Shown in pieces: positions 12,124 through 47,100 of a DNA stretch of 64,000 nucleotides (position 1 is its first letter; the number at the start of each line of letters is the position of its first letter). Both the position numbers and the translations under genes were made by a program. Below the pieces are notes generated by a model. The model saw only the letters and a list, made by a program, of their open reading frames with translations. It was not told the origin of the DNA and ran no database searches. Source of the stretch: Pteria penguin (taxonomy: Eukaryota; Mollusca; Bivalvia; Pterioida; Pteriidae); the NCBI GenBank assembly GCA_035048485.1, contig CM068592.1, positions 42,192,045 through 42,256,044 on the forward strand, read 5' to 3'.

Positions 12124-12450
12124 AACTGGTGTGGCCTAGTGGATAAGGTGCTCGGCTGATGATCAAGAGGTCCTGGGTTCGACTTCCACCCTGGGCACAC
12201 CGGTGTTCTGTCTTTCAGATGAGACAGTAAAAACTGAGGTCCCGTGTCACGGTCGACGTGGCACGTAAAAGATCCCTCACTGCTTCGGGTGGGTCCTCAT
12301 AGGTATGCATGGCACGTAAAAGATTCCTCACTGCTCCGGGTGGGTCCGTTGCAAAGGTCTAAATTTGTATGCAATGCATCAGGCAGACGCTGTCACCATA
12401 TACATGAAATAATTGTGGAGTGACATAAAACAATAATCAATCAATCAATC
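12124..12450 (+). mobile_element. tRNA-derived SINE with 12-bp target duplication
   Basis: The head reads TGGCCTAGTGGATAAGGTGC with B-box-like GGGTTCGACTTCC near 12175. The body holds a repeated segment GGCACGTAAAAGAT (12260 and 12311). The tail is ACATAAAACAATAATCAATC with AATC repeats. ATGATTACAGAA occurs immediately before (12112-12123) and after (12451-12462), a clear target-site duplication. It lies about 68 bp past the kinesin stop codon, antisense to that gene. Confidence 0.85.
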
Positions 12451-12462
12451 ATGATTACAGAA

Positions 12463-12503
12463 CCTTACCTGTTGCATGATTACAGAACCTTACCTGTTGC
12501 ATG
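12463..12503 (-). repeat. 25-bp repeat carrying a splice-donor consensus
   Basis: The minus-strand unit contains CATGCAACAG followed by GTAAGGTTCTGTAAT. Copies sit at 12488-12503 (part), 12463-12487 and, beyond the SINE, 12099-12123. CAG|GTAAGG is a strong 5' splice site, located 24 nt after the kinesin stop codon. This suggests a 3' UTR intron or an alternative last exon; the downstream acceptor was not identified. Confidence 0.5.
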
Positions 12504-12517
12504 AAGGTCACAGGTTC

Positions 12518-34507
<21,990 letters not shown>

Positions 34508-34976
34508 CGTGAATGTCTATAATCCTCGCGCACTTGAGGACAATGTGGACGTCTAGTGAAACGCAATCTTATAATGAGATTCAGAGACGAACTGCAGTCT
34601 CCCTATGTCATTCCATGACGATCGATAAGCTCACTGCTCTGAATCGCGGATGGATATGACAATCTATCACCACCTACTGTGTGAAACGGTGCAAACAATT
34701 AGTAAAGACGTTCTCCTTGATGTAAAATCGCGATATTTCAGGAGAAAATTATTTTTTATTTGACGAATAATGATATTCAGCACTGTCTGATTCCATATTC
34801 ACAACAGGATTCTGGGAAATGACGTCATAATTATTCGGAATACTTCTAGCTTTTAAGCGAATCGATGAAGAGTACTAAGAGATCTCCGAATGATAAACAT
34901 GAGGCCAATACTGCAAAATACCTCTGTTGTGTATATACAAGTTTCACTCTTACCAAGAAAGAGAGGAGCATACAAT
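34508..34976 (-). promoter_or_regulatory. kinesin upstream region with a CRE-like site
   Basis: The region directly upstream of the kinesin start contains no other exon that I recognise. A palindromic TGACGTCA lies at 34820-34827, about 313 bp upstream of the ATG; CREB/ATF proteins bind this motif. No TATA box or transcription start can be assigned. Confidence 0.35.
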
Positions 34977-34977
34977 C

Positions 34978-35015
34978 AGGGACGTATATAACTCTGTGCA
35001 TTATATACGTCCCTG
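34978..35015. repeat. short palindrome with CAGGGACGTATATA arms
   Basis: CAGGGACGTATATAA is followed within a few bases by its reverse complement ending ACGTCCCTG. A similar palindrome sits at 61495-61521, so it is a dispersed hairpin, perhaps a minimal MITE. Confidence 0.6.
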
Positions 35016-35104
35016 ATACAATGTAGATCGGGGATGAAGGAATGATAGTGGGAGAGTAATGAACGTTGTGGGAAAAATGAATCGGATATATGTGGAAGCA
35101 GAGG

Positions 35105-35340
35105 CGGATTTAGAAGGGGCCGCTCCCTTTTCGCCACAAATTTACACGGCATATAATGATATACAATATAGCTTATAAGATTGTCAAACACTCAAATAAT
35201 ATGAGTAAAGCTCCAGATATGGCTTTCAAAGTGGTAGAGTAGTTTGGTTAATACTTTACTTTCCCGTGTGTCCCCCCCCCCTTTTTTTATCTATATATTT
35301 ATTATTATTAGTATTTTTTTCAATCCTGGATCTGTTACGT
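35105..35340. mobile_element. possible small MITE
   Basis: Begins GAGGCGGATTTAGAAGGGG and ends near TCAATCCTGGATCTGTTACG, which is weakly inverted to the start. It belongs to the same motif family as 36759-36903 and 63371. Confidence 0.4.
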
Positions 35341-35412
35341 GGAAGTATGTGGAAGGAAATGGGAAAGGGGACAGCCATGCACCGTGTTCCGTTATAACTT
35401 ATATTTAAAATC

Positions 35413-35596
35413 ATGCGCGGATCCAGAATTTTTTGTCAGAGGGGGTCCAACCAAAAAAGGTAAATTTTTCTCTTAGACGAGGGGGGGTCCAACCCCAAAA
35501 ATGCCCAAATATTACCTTTTTTTGGTAAAATTTTCGGATTCCAGGGGGGGGGGGGTCCCAGACCCCCTAAACCCCCCCCCCTCTGTATCCGCGCAT
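35413..35596. mobile_element. 184-bp MITE with ATGCGCGGAT termini
   Basis: The left end is ATGCGCGGATCCAGA and the reversed right end is ATGCGCGGATACAGA. The interior is rich in G and C runs (GGGGGGGTCC and CCCCCCCC) that could pair across the element. Confidence 0.75.
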
Positions 35597-36482
35597 ATAA
35601 TTGATTTGCCATATTAAGGCATTATGCACAGTGGATATACTCTATACAGCCTAATTACTTGCATCTTTCGTTATCGATTTAAAGAAAAAAAACCAAGACA
35701 AAGAGTTCTTTATCAGGAGCAGGTACGTGTTTGGTGGTTTGTGAATGCAGGTGCTCCGGACTCCATTCCTGGGTAATGGACCACGGTTTGTATATCGCCG
35801 GTGAATTAAGTGGGATGCGGGGCGGGGCATGCACCTCCCCACCTAAACTTTTCAAACATTACAAATATTTGGCAGGACAAAGAACGGAGAAATGTTAATG
35901 TCCTCATGCTTCGAGCTTTCTACACAAAGACATTCAGACGTTGACATTGAAGAAGTAATCAAGACGGAATCCTCGGCCAGTACTTACTGAAAATCCAACC
36001 ACTGATTACAGGACAAAGATCGTGATATATTCGACGAATTTAAGTTAACAATGTAGAATATTTTTTATACTTCAATATTCGAATTTTTTCCCCAGATTTT
36101 ATCATTTTGGTACGTGTCCACGTATGGTCGAGCAAAGCTGTATTGTTTATAATGCTGAGTGATCTAAAATCAAGGGAGTTAATATCAACTGCAAAAAATA
36201 AATGGTATTATAATATCTTTGCATTTGACCTTTAAAATTGATTTCCAAAACGATCAGTCATTTGTGTAAGTCTTATGATTCATTGAACAAAGAACTTTTC
36301 TGAAACCTCTCTCTCTCTAAGCCAAAGGCACCACGGAATGTTTGGGTGACTTTTGTTTTAGTGTGAATTCCGTAGCACGTCTTCAATCTTAATTAAAGGT
36401 TATAAAGAACCTTGGTTGAGATTGAGATGAAACACAAGTCATTCGTTGTTTTTCGACCAGAACTGTCGAGGAAGTATCAGGT

Positions 36483-36532
<50 letters not shown>

Positions 36533-36540
36533 GGGGGGGG
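36483..36540. repeat. compound microsatellite (TG)n(AG)n and G run
   Basis: GTGTGT repeats run into GAGAGA repeats and then a G homopolymer. Confidence 0.95.
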
Positions 36541-36758
36541 GAGGGTCGTTTCTTATTAGGCCTGTAAAATAAGTAGTCATTATAAATATATCAATTTCAT
36601 TCTTATAAACTGTAATATTTCACGGGACAGATGTATCAAGTTCAAAGCGAAGCGACTAAAGTCAGAGAAGGAACCCTGCGTACGTGTACAAAAATCTTCA
36701 GAACTACATTTATACTAATGATCCGTTGATAGAAAGATCGCACTGTACTCAAGAAAGC

Positions 36759-36903
36759 CAGTGGCGGATTTGGAGGGGGGCTTTTGCGCCAAAAGTAGGA
36801 GTTTACCTTAGGATTTGGCATTCAAAATGGCTGAGTATTTTGACTAATACTTGCCTTTCACATGTAGCCCCTCCCCCTTTCGGAAACCCTGGACTCGCCA
36901 CTG
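36759..36903. mobile_element. 145-bp MITE with CAGTGGCG termini
   Basis: The left end is CAGTGGCGGATTTGGAGGGG and the reversed right end is CAGTGGCGAGTCCAGGG. The same left end appears at 63371 (CAGTGGCGGATTTAGAAGGG). Confidence 0.7.
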
Positions 36904-37689
36904 TGAAGCGCTATAGTATCTCCGTTTGTCGATGTATATTGCAGGAGATAGTGAATCATGAATGTTCAGAGCTGAGCCCTAATGTCCTAAGGAATAAGCG
37001 CCTCTTGTTTGGCTATCCGAAACGGCCAATGATGCAACCACCCCCCCCCCCACCCCCCTTTCAGGTGGATGGTTGACTTCGTTTCTGGTGCGAAACAATT
37101 GATTGTCTAAAATGTTTTCTGCCATTTTATAATGGGAGTTCGGAGTTAACTTCCTATAAATAATAATTACAGAAGTGCTACTGGAATGGGGGTATAGTTT
37201 TAGGGCAATCCAATGTATGTCACAGAATGAATGGGTATTATTTTACTTAAAATACATGTATATCAGTGGGTAAAACTGAACTATTTACAAGGTGTAAGTT
37301 GGAATTTGGACCACATGTATAGCAAATGTAGATATATAAAAAATATTTCGTGGGACAAATTAAGGTGTTTACAATGAACAATCTGGTAGTTTAGACAGCA
37401 CATACACATAAGAGTCTATAGACTGAAGTCACAAGAATGAGTAGGTTTCAACAAGTCTCATATGAATGGGTATGATTGCACACTGTAGTGTCAGTCTTTG
37501 TCACCCCTCAGTTTGATCCAAGTTGGGAATGGGAGAATGTGCCGGGAGGAATCACGTGGGAGTCTTCTAAGGGCATTAACTTTGCATTTTCATCCGGTAC
37601 TTCATAGAAATTCATTGTTTAATGAGCAGCTGCTGAAAGAGGCAGGTAGACTGCAGTACTACTTGTGAATAAACATCTCGGTGGGATTT

Positions 37690-38565
37690 AGCAGTTTGTG
37701 TGCTCATCTATGTTTATATCCATATAAATGTATAAATAGCTGCGTTTCCCATACAAATGTACACATAGCTGTTTATGACCATACAAATATATACATTGCT
37801 TTGTTTATGCTCATACAAATGTATAAATAGCTATGTTTCCCATCCAAATGTACATATAGCTGTTTATGACCTCACAAATATATACATAGCTTTGTATATG
37901 CCTATACAAATGTATACATAGCTATGTTTATGCCCATATAAATGTATAAATAGCTATGTTTCCCTGACAAATGTATAAATAGCTATGTTTATGCCCATAA
38001 AAATGTATACATAGCTATGTTTACGCCCATACAAATTTACACACAACTATGTTTATGCTCATACAACTGTATACATAGCTATGTTTATGCCCATACGAAT
38101 GTATACATAGCTATGTTTATGTCTATACAAATGTATAAATAGCTATGTTTATGTCTATACAAATGTATACATAACTATGTTTATGTCTATACAAATGTAT
38201 ACATAGCTATGTTTATGCCCATAAAAATGTATACATAGCTATGTTTACGCCCATACGAATTTACACACAACTATGTTTATGCTCATACAACTGTATACAT
38301 AACTATGTTTATGCCCATACGAATGTATACATAGCTATTTTTATGTCTATACAAAAAAATGTATAAATAGCTATGTTTATGTCTATACAAATGTATACAT
38401 AGCTATGTTTATGTCTATACAAATGTATACATAGCTATGTTTATGCCCATACGAATGTATACATAGCTATGTTTATGTCTATACAAATGTATACATAGCT
38501 ATGTTTATGTCTATACAAATGTGTAAATAGCTATGTTTATGCCCATACAAATGTATACACTCGAA
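37690..38565. repeat. 32-bp minisatellite, about 27 copies
   Basis: Units combine CATACAAATGTATACATAGC with TATGTTTATGCC or a TATGTTTATGTC variant. The left part is more diverged than the right. It lies between the kinesin and beta-galactosidase genes. Confidence 0.9.
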
Positions 38566-41144
38566 TACTAATAATACAGTACTTTTTTAAAGACCTACAG
38601 CATGCTCTATGAATTACTGTGTATTCATTTGCATTGTTATATAAAGGGCACCACACCACTGGCTGTATTACTATTGTTACATCAAAGAGTCAAGGAAAAC
38701 AATAGACAAAAAAAAAACTGAAGATTTATTCAAGGACTCGAAGATAAATCCTTGATTTATTAAAGTATAATTTTCCTTAATTCAACACATAGTCGGAAAA
38801 ACATTTACATTTATTTCATTTATTACAGGTACTGAGGGGATCATGGTACAGGAATCAAAAAAGGCGGTGTGACTAGAAAGCATTTCTAAAAATAGTAACA
38901 GAAATATCAGGCACTGTAATGTTTAAGTACAATTTAGTTCTTGTGTCTTATGCTTGATGATAATCAATCTGATCAAAGTCAGCTCTATGTTTTAGTTTTA
39001 GTTTACTGTTGAATCCAATGGTGGAGTCAGTAAAATGAATAAAGCCAGGCTAACAGCTGATCTTCATGAGAATGCATTAAAACAATAAAAGAAATAACTG
39101 TAATAATAAATGCAATGTTTGACAAGATCATGCAATAAGCCATGTTAAGAGGTCAATTATGGCAACACAATTCCTGATCTAACCAAAAGATGTAAAATTA
39201 TTTCTATCATTTTCATGCACACATATATGGCTAGTATAAATCTCAACAAAATAGAGTATTGAGAATGAATTTGTTATTCCCTGGTTTACAATCTTGTAAT
39301 TTAACTTCATAGTTAAACACAGAAACATAGACTACTTTGAAATTAGTGTATGGCTCTGGTTAAACAATACTGCCTTAAAGTTGAAGGTAAAGTACAATAT
39401 CCTGAAATTTAACCTTGAAATTCAGAGTACAAAATGATGATGGGGACGGAAACATCTTGTCTCAAACGTAAGTCATGCATATGAAAGCCCCATTGTATAG
39501 ATACAAAACAACCAGTATACACCATGTGACATACTGGGAGACAGGCCAGAATATTCATAGTTATGTAAGAGAACTAACCAGAATACAGATAATAACTGCA
39601 CAAAATATCAAAATATACATGTATATATGTTTTATTTACACGATAAACTATGCAATTTGTAGATTTTTGTATTGCAAGTATAACAACAATAAAAGAATAA
39701 AGAAATATGATTTTTATAAGGGAATGCAATATATGAATGCTTTATTACATATTTTAAGGTTACTAACTAATTATCACAAAACGCTAAAACTAAAACCCTG
39801 AGGTAACAGGTCAAAGGTTGTGACCTCTGGTCCTCTTCTGAACAAAGTCAAAGGGTGAAAATCTGTCCTAAAACCTGTATTCCCTCAATAACATTTTCTC
39901 ATATTTATATTTATACTGGTAAAATTCAAAACTTGAAAAGAATTTTAAAGCATTGTAGTTTTTTAAGATAACAATAAGGATGACAATTTTCAACATATGT
40001 TGATAATTTGATTTCATAACAATATTCAAAAGTTTCCTAAGGGAATGTGCAAACAAAATAATATCATTAAAAATGTAGTGGACATGTTTGAGACGTCCTA
40101 AAGACTATGATAAAGTATTATACATAAATCAGTTCATAAAAAGTTATGATTAATTTCATACATCTGTATAGCACCTCTATATTGTTATTTGTATACTTTC
40201 AGCTGACCCCTATGAAATAAGGATAAATGAATTTAAACCCTTGTAAGTTAAAATGAATAAATATAATTAAAAAAAAACAAACAAAAAACCTAAGTAGAGA
40301 AGCTGAGAAATAAAGCATTTTACTGTATATTCTATATAGATAAGACACCAATAAATGATCACATTCTGAGTTCAGCTGTAGTAAAGGACATTTTAATAAT
40401 GTGAGTTATCTGCCCTTGTTTATTTAAGTTTTCTGTAGTTTTAAGCAGAAATGGAGTGGTATACATGTGGTGCGTGACTGCTGAGTCAATTTACTTTTCT
40501 TATTTGTATTGTCAGTTAATCATGGTGAGATATGGTCAACCAAGTCGAGGTAAGTAACACCTTATCTCTTTTTACCTCACCACAACATGCAAAGAACCAG
40601 AAGAATTCCTGACAAGGGCAGACAAATCATCTTATTGAATTCTTCTATTATCATATTAATACATAATCAGTCTAACACTGATAAAGTTGCATATAAAACA
40701 AAAATGTGAGATAAATATCTACCATAATGGAGGTGCCATGTTGTAACTTCTAAATTATATGAAATGTAACACAGCAGCGACAAAGTCACTCGAGATATTT
40801 GAATCTCAGGTGATGAAGTCACTCTAAAACAGAACCATATTTAATGTTTTTTAAATTTTAACATGCACACACTACTGGCAGAGTATTCAGTTAGTAGAAG
40901 GTAGTCAGAAAAAGGAAGAAGAAGTAGCACATACTAGTACACCCCAGGTAAATGCATCAACCAGACCATCCCATGTAATTTCTTCAACCACCCTTGTTAT
41001 AAACAAAAAATAGTCTGGTTTGAAGTTACAAAATGCAAAAAACTGTTAAACAACTAAAATGATATCTATATTTACAGATAATTACAAATAATGAACAAGA
41101 ACATTACATCAAATTATGCAAACCCCCATCAAAATTAAAACAAA
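38566..41144. other. gene-free stretch, probable beta-galactosidase 3' UTR and flank
   Basis: No coding exon was recognised. It is downstream of the beta-galactosidase stop codon on the transcribed strand. Candidate AATAAA signals on the minus strand occur near 40419 and 39629, but none can be singled out. Confidence 0.45.
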
Positions 41145-44100
41145 CTAGTGATACAAATGCCATGGGAAATGTTCATCTTTATTTGGTGGAAGCTTTTGTG
41201 ACCATGACAAAGTAGGTCCATGAGCAGTACCGTTGACTAGGGGTTGGTCTGTAAAGTCTATGTAACAATTGGTCTTGGTCTTGCATGGAGAAAATTCACT
41301 TTCGAAGAGAATAATGTTATTAGTGCTGGGATGCTGGGAAAGGCTTGGCTTGGGAACATACAAACGGACCTGTGGACCAGTCTTCGGCCAGTAGCGGCCA
41401 AGATTAAAGCTAACATTAGATCCTATAATAGCTTGACCCTGAAAAGTAAACAAAGAACACAAGTAGCACAGGTAGAAGCTTGCTTTAAAAGTTTGAACTT
41501 GAATTTCACTATTTTTTATAATATGTTTGTTATGAGCTACTGTAAGACAGCTATACAAGGTAGTATAACTCAGCTGTAAATGTTTAAAATGAATTAGAAA
41601 GAGTCAAATTTCAACTTCACTAACAACTTTATTGCTTACAATATGGAAAGAACTTGTATAATATAGCAAATTGCACTCATGTTTCCTATAACATATCGGT
41701 TAAAACTTGGAAAAAAATTCTGAAATGACATGGTAAATTTTACTGATAGTTTTTAAAAACACAAAGGTTAAAATCAGGAAAATATATTTAAATATGGTCA
41801 ACAAATATGTCATTGGTATATTAACACATATATGGAAGTTAAAGATTTGAAAAAAACTTGGACCAGAAAATGGTCTTGTACATACCTTTGTCCACTGTGA
41901 GACATCCAAATATGTATCCTGGGGTTCATCAGGGAGAACTAGTTTACCCACATAGACAGATGGAGTGGACAAATTACCTTTATATACTGGTCCAGGACTG
42001 AAAAGTCCAAAATCACATATGAAAGCAAAATCATGTGAAATCACATTAGTGTAAGAGATGGACGAAATCTAATGATGTACAGCCAAATTTTCATGCAAAG
42101 TACTGAAGAATGGATTTGGGCTTTGTGAAAATTGAAATGAATTACTGGCTAATCTAATGAAAATAAGCACTGCACAGCAATAAGTGTATATACACTGGCT
42201 ATTCTGCAGAAATAAGCACTGTACAGCAGTAAGTGTATATACACTGGCTACTCTGCAGAAATAAGCACTGCACAGCAGTAAGTGTATATACACTGGCTAC
42301 TCTGTAAAATAAGCACTGCACAGCAAGAAGTGTATATATACACTGGCTATTCTGCAGAAATAAGCACTGTACAGCAGTAAGTGTATATACACTGGCTACT
42401 CTGCTAAAATAAGCACTGCACAGCAATAAGTGTATATACACTGGCTATTCTGCAGAAATAAGCACTGTACAGCAATAAGTGTATATACACCGGCTACTCT
42501 GCAGAAATAAGCACTGCACAGCAGTAAGTGTATATACACTGGCTACTCTGCTAAAATAAGCACTGCACAGCAATAAGTGTACCGTAATTTCTGGACTATA
42601 GACCGATGCGGACTATAGGTCGAGGGTACCTAAAATTGGGTATTTTCATAAGTTCATCCGTAAATGGATCAAAGCTTTGGATAAGTTGAAGAAGTAACGC
42701 TTTGACGAACCAGTTTTGCCGGTAAAGAAAGTTTGATAATCTCAATTTAAACATTGGTCAGTTTTGAAACGATGAGGTTTTGATATCTTTTAGTATTTTG
42801 CGAATACGATACATTCCGTTCCGATACATAGCAGTCAAAGTAATTTTGAATATGTGTATGTGACATTTACCTAGACATCACATCTCGTTTCTTTAATGAT
42901 CAACACGGCCGTGTGTGCCATGCAGCAAGAACTGGGTCGCTTGGGGATTAGTGTGCGGTGAAGCATGGAACAGATGTGATAACAGATGTGATAATTTGAT
43001 TACACGGCCGCACAGTGATATACACTTTAGAGAAAGGACTCTAAGTTTAAATATGGCAGATAATTTAAACTCAGCGCCGGAGTGATACTGCTATAGTCAA
43101 GATATAGAATCGCCATACAGATACTAGAACTATCGTTCGAATTACAATACCAGTAGCACACGTTTCAATTTAAAAGGTCTTTTTTCACATGTAAGACGAG
43201 TTTCCATAATGATTAAATTAGCAATCAACACACATGACGACATGCATGTAATATGATATGCCGCGGGTACATAAAACACAATTAAATGAATCATCGATTG
43301 GGAGACATCTAAATTTCATAACTTATCCTTTGAATTCGTGTTTCTATTGTCAGCAGTACCTGGCAGTTAAAAGGCCATTAATGTCAAACATGGACAAAAT
43401 TGCCATCTATAACTCTTAGCCAAGCCTCAGATAGGTCGAAGCGTTGTATGGGTCAAGGGCTCTCCCGACCAAAAAAAAAAATCGACCTATAGTCCAGAAA
43501 TTACGGTATATACACTGGTTACTCTGCAGAAATAAGCACTGCACAGCAGTAAGTGTATATACCATACAGCTGTATGTAATGTGCTGTAGAGATCATAATA
43601 TACCAACATATTGTAGACTGTATATCTGACTGACCTTGACCTTTCAATCTGTTAACATAGCAGTGATAGCAGTGTTTTTATGGTGACGGACCTACCTTCC
43701 AATGTGATTCCACTTAGAGACATTGAATTTTTCTGGTGAAATGGCATAGATTTCCCAGCCTGTTAGCAAGGAGCCACCAAATGTCACATTCGATGTTAAA
43801 CCCTGTGAAAGCAATGAAGAATACATGTAAATGCTAAAAAGTGATAAATATGCTAATGAAACTTTCAGATACTTATAAGGCTACTGATAAGATTAATCTA
43901 TTTTTGGTAAAGTGGGACACCAGAACTGACCTCAAATGAAAAAGCCTCACTAATATAGCCATTGTTATATGCCTTGGTTTGAGGTCACTGTGATGACCCT
44001 TGACCTGCCACAGAGGATAAAAATGTACTCTCAGCAAATGATGGTTACAAGTGTTATGTACGTATTATACATATGTTAAAAATTAATTTTATTTATTTAC

Positions 44101-47100
44101 AGTAAACTGGACACCAAATCTATCTATAGATTCAGTGTAAAATAGACTTGCTAAGTACTTCATGATAATTTTTGCACTTTGTTTTGAAAAATGGAAGCAG
44201 CCATCAGCAATCTCACTTTTGCAAAAAGCCAATAAAATGTGTAAAGCTGACATCATGAACTGACATGTAAACAACATCCAAGCAGTGCAGACTCAGACAG
44301 CAGCTGAAATAGTAGGTATAGGATCTTTAAGGCAGATGTAGGGTTCAAAGTTCAAAATCCCTGTCTAGCCACTGTTTTATCCAGCCTGTTACAGAGTACT
44401 GTATACATAAAAATGTCCCATGTTGAGATTCAGGGAAAGTCTCAATGTAGGCAGGGGAGGAATGTACAGACTGGATATCAGCTCTGTTGTTATATTACCA
44501 ACATGGTGGATAGAGAGAGCATTAAGGAAAGCCTCAATGTAGGCAGGGGAGGAATGTACAGACTGAATATCAGCTCTGTTGTTATATTACCAATATGGTG
44601 GGTAGAGAGAGCATTAGGGAAAGCCTCAATGTAGGCAGGGGAGGAATGTACAGACTGAATATCAGCTCTGTTGTTATATTACTAACATGGTGGGTAGAGA
44701 GAGCATTAAGGAAAGTCTCAATGTAGGCAGGGGAGGAATGTACAGACTGGATATCAGCTCTGTTGATATATTACCAACATGGTGGGTAGAGAGAGCATTA
44801 AGGAGAGCCTCAATGTAGGCAGGGGAGGAATGTACAGACTGAATATCAGCTCTGTTGTTATATTACCAACATGGTGGGTAGAGAGAGCATTAAGGAAAGC
44901 CTCAATGTAGGCAGGGGAGGAATGTACAGACTGAATATCAGCTCTGTTGTTATATTACCAACATGGTGGGTAGAGAGAGCATTAAGGAAAGCCTCAATGT
45001 AGGCAGGGGTGGAATGTACAGACTGAATATCAGCTCTGTTGTTATATTACCAACATGGTAGGTAGAGAGAGCATTAAGGAAAGCCTCAGTGTAGACAGGG
45101 GAAGAATGTACAGACTGAATATCAGCTCTGTTGTTATATTACCAACATGGTGGGTAGAGAGAGCATTAGGGAAAGCCTCAATGTAGGCAGGGGAGGAATG
45201 TACAGACTGAATATCAGCTCTATTGTTATATTACCAACATGGTTGGTAGAGAGAGCATTAAGGAAAGCCTCAATGTAGGCAGGGGAGGAATGTACAGACT
45301 GAATATCAGCTCTGTTGTTATATTACCAACATGGTGGGTAGAGAGAGCATTAAGGAAAGCCTCAATGTAGGCAGGGGAGGAATGTACAGACTGGATATCA
45401 GCTCTGTTGTTATATTACCAACATGGTGGGTAGAGAAGCATTAAGGAAAGCCTCAATGTAGGCAGGGGAGGAATGTACAGACTGGATATCAGCTCTATTG
45501 TTATATTACCAACATGGTGGGTAGAGAAGCATTAAGGAAAGCCTCAATGTAGGCAGGGGAGGAATGTACAGACTGAATATCAGCTCTGTTGTTATATTAC
45601 TAACATGGTGGGTAGAGAGAGCATTAAGGAAAGTCTCAATGTAGGCAGGGGAGGAATGTACAGACTGGATATCAGCTCTGTTGATATATTACCAACATGG
45701 TGGGTAGAGAGAGCATTAAGGAGAGCCTCAATGTAGGCAGGGGAGGAATGTACAGACTGAATATCAGCTCTGTTGTTATATTACCAACATGGTGGGTAGA
45801 GAGAGCATTAAGGAAAGCCTCAATGTAGGCAGGGGAGGAATGTACAGACTGAATATCAGCTCTGTTGTTATATTACCAACATGGTGGGTAGAGAGAGCAT
45901 TAGGGAAAGCCTCAATGTAGGCAGGGGAGGAATGTAAAGACTGAATATCAGCTCTGTTGTTATATTACCAACATGGTGGGTAGAGAAGCATTAAGGAAAG
46001 CCTCAATGTAGGCAGGGGTGGAATGTACAGACTGAATATCAGCTCTGTTGTTATATTACCAACATGGTAGGTAGAGAGAGCATTAAGGAAAGCCTCAATG
46101 TAGGCAGGGGTGGAATGTACAGACTGAATATCAGCTCTGTTGTTATATTACCAACATGGTAGGTAGAGAGAGCATTAGGGAAAGCCTCAATGTAGGCAGG
46201 GGTGGAATGTACAGACTGAATATCAGCTCTGTTGTTATATTACCAACATGGTAGGTAGAGAGAGCATTAAGGAAAGCCTCAGTGTAGACAGGGGAAGAAT
46301 GTACAGACTGAATATCAGCTCTGTTGTTATATTACCAACATGGTGGGTAGAGAGAGCATTAGGGAAAGCCTCAATGTAGGCAGGGGAGGAATGTACAGAC
46401 TGAATATCAGCTCTATTGTTATATTACCAACATGGTTGGTAGAGAGAGCATTAAGGAAAGCCTCAATGTAGGCAGGGGAGGAATGTACAGACTGAATATC
46501 AGCTCTGTTGTTATATTACCAACATGGTGGGTAGAGAGAGCATTAAGGAAAGCCTCAATGTAGGCAGGGGAGGAATGTACAGACTGGATATCAGCTCTGT
46601 TGTTATATTACCAACATGGTGGGTAGAGAAGCATTAAGGAAAGCCTCAATGTAGGCAGGGGAGGAATGTACAGACTGGATATCAGCTCTATTGTTATATT
46701 ACCAACATGGTGGGTAGAGAAGCATTAAGGAAAGCCTCAATGTAGGCAGGGGAGGAATGTACAGACTGGATATCAGCTCTGTTGTTATATTACCAACATG
46801 GTGGGTAGAGAGAGCATTAGGGAAAGCCTCAATGTAGGCAGGGGAGGAATGTACAGACTGAATATCAGCTCTGTTGTTATATTACCAACATGGTGGGTAG
46901 AGAGAGCATTAGGGAAAGCCTCAATGTAGGCAGGGGAGGAATGTACAGACTGGATATCAGCTCTGTTGTTATATTACCAACATGGTGGGTAGAGAGAGCA
47001 TTAAGGAAAGCCTCAATGTAGACAGGGGAGGAATGTACAGACTGAATATCAGCTCTGTTGTTATATTACCAACATGGTGGGTAGAGAGAGCATTAAGGAA

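Noticed and set aside
36684..37076. 130-codon plus-strand frame
   Set aside because: Spans a small MITE and a C homopolymer; no domain and no splice support.
41244..41579. 111-codon plus-strand frame
   Set aside because: Antisense shadow of the last GLB1 exon.
42069..42441. Open frames with repeated [11 protein letters not shown]
   Set aside because: Translations of the 48-bp minisatellite.
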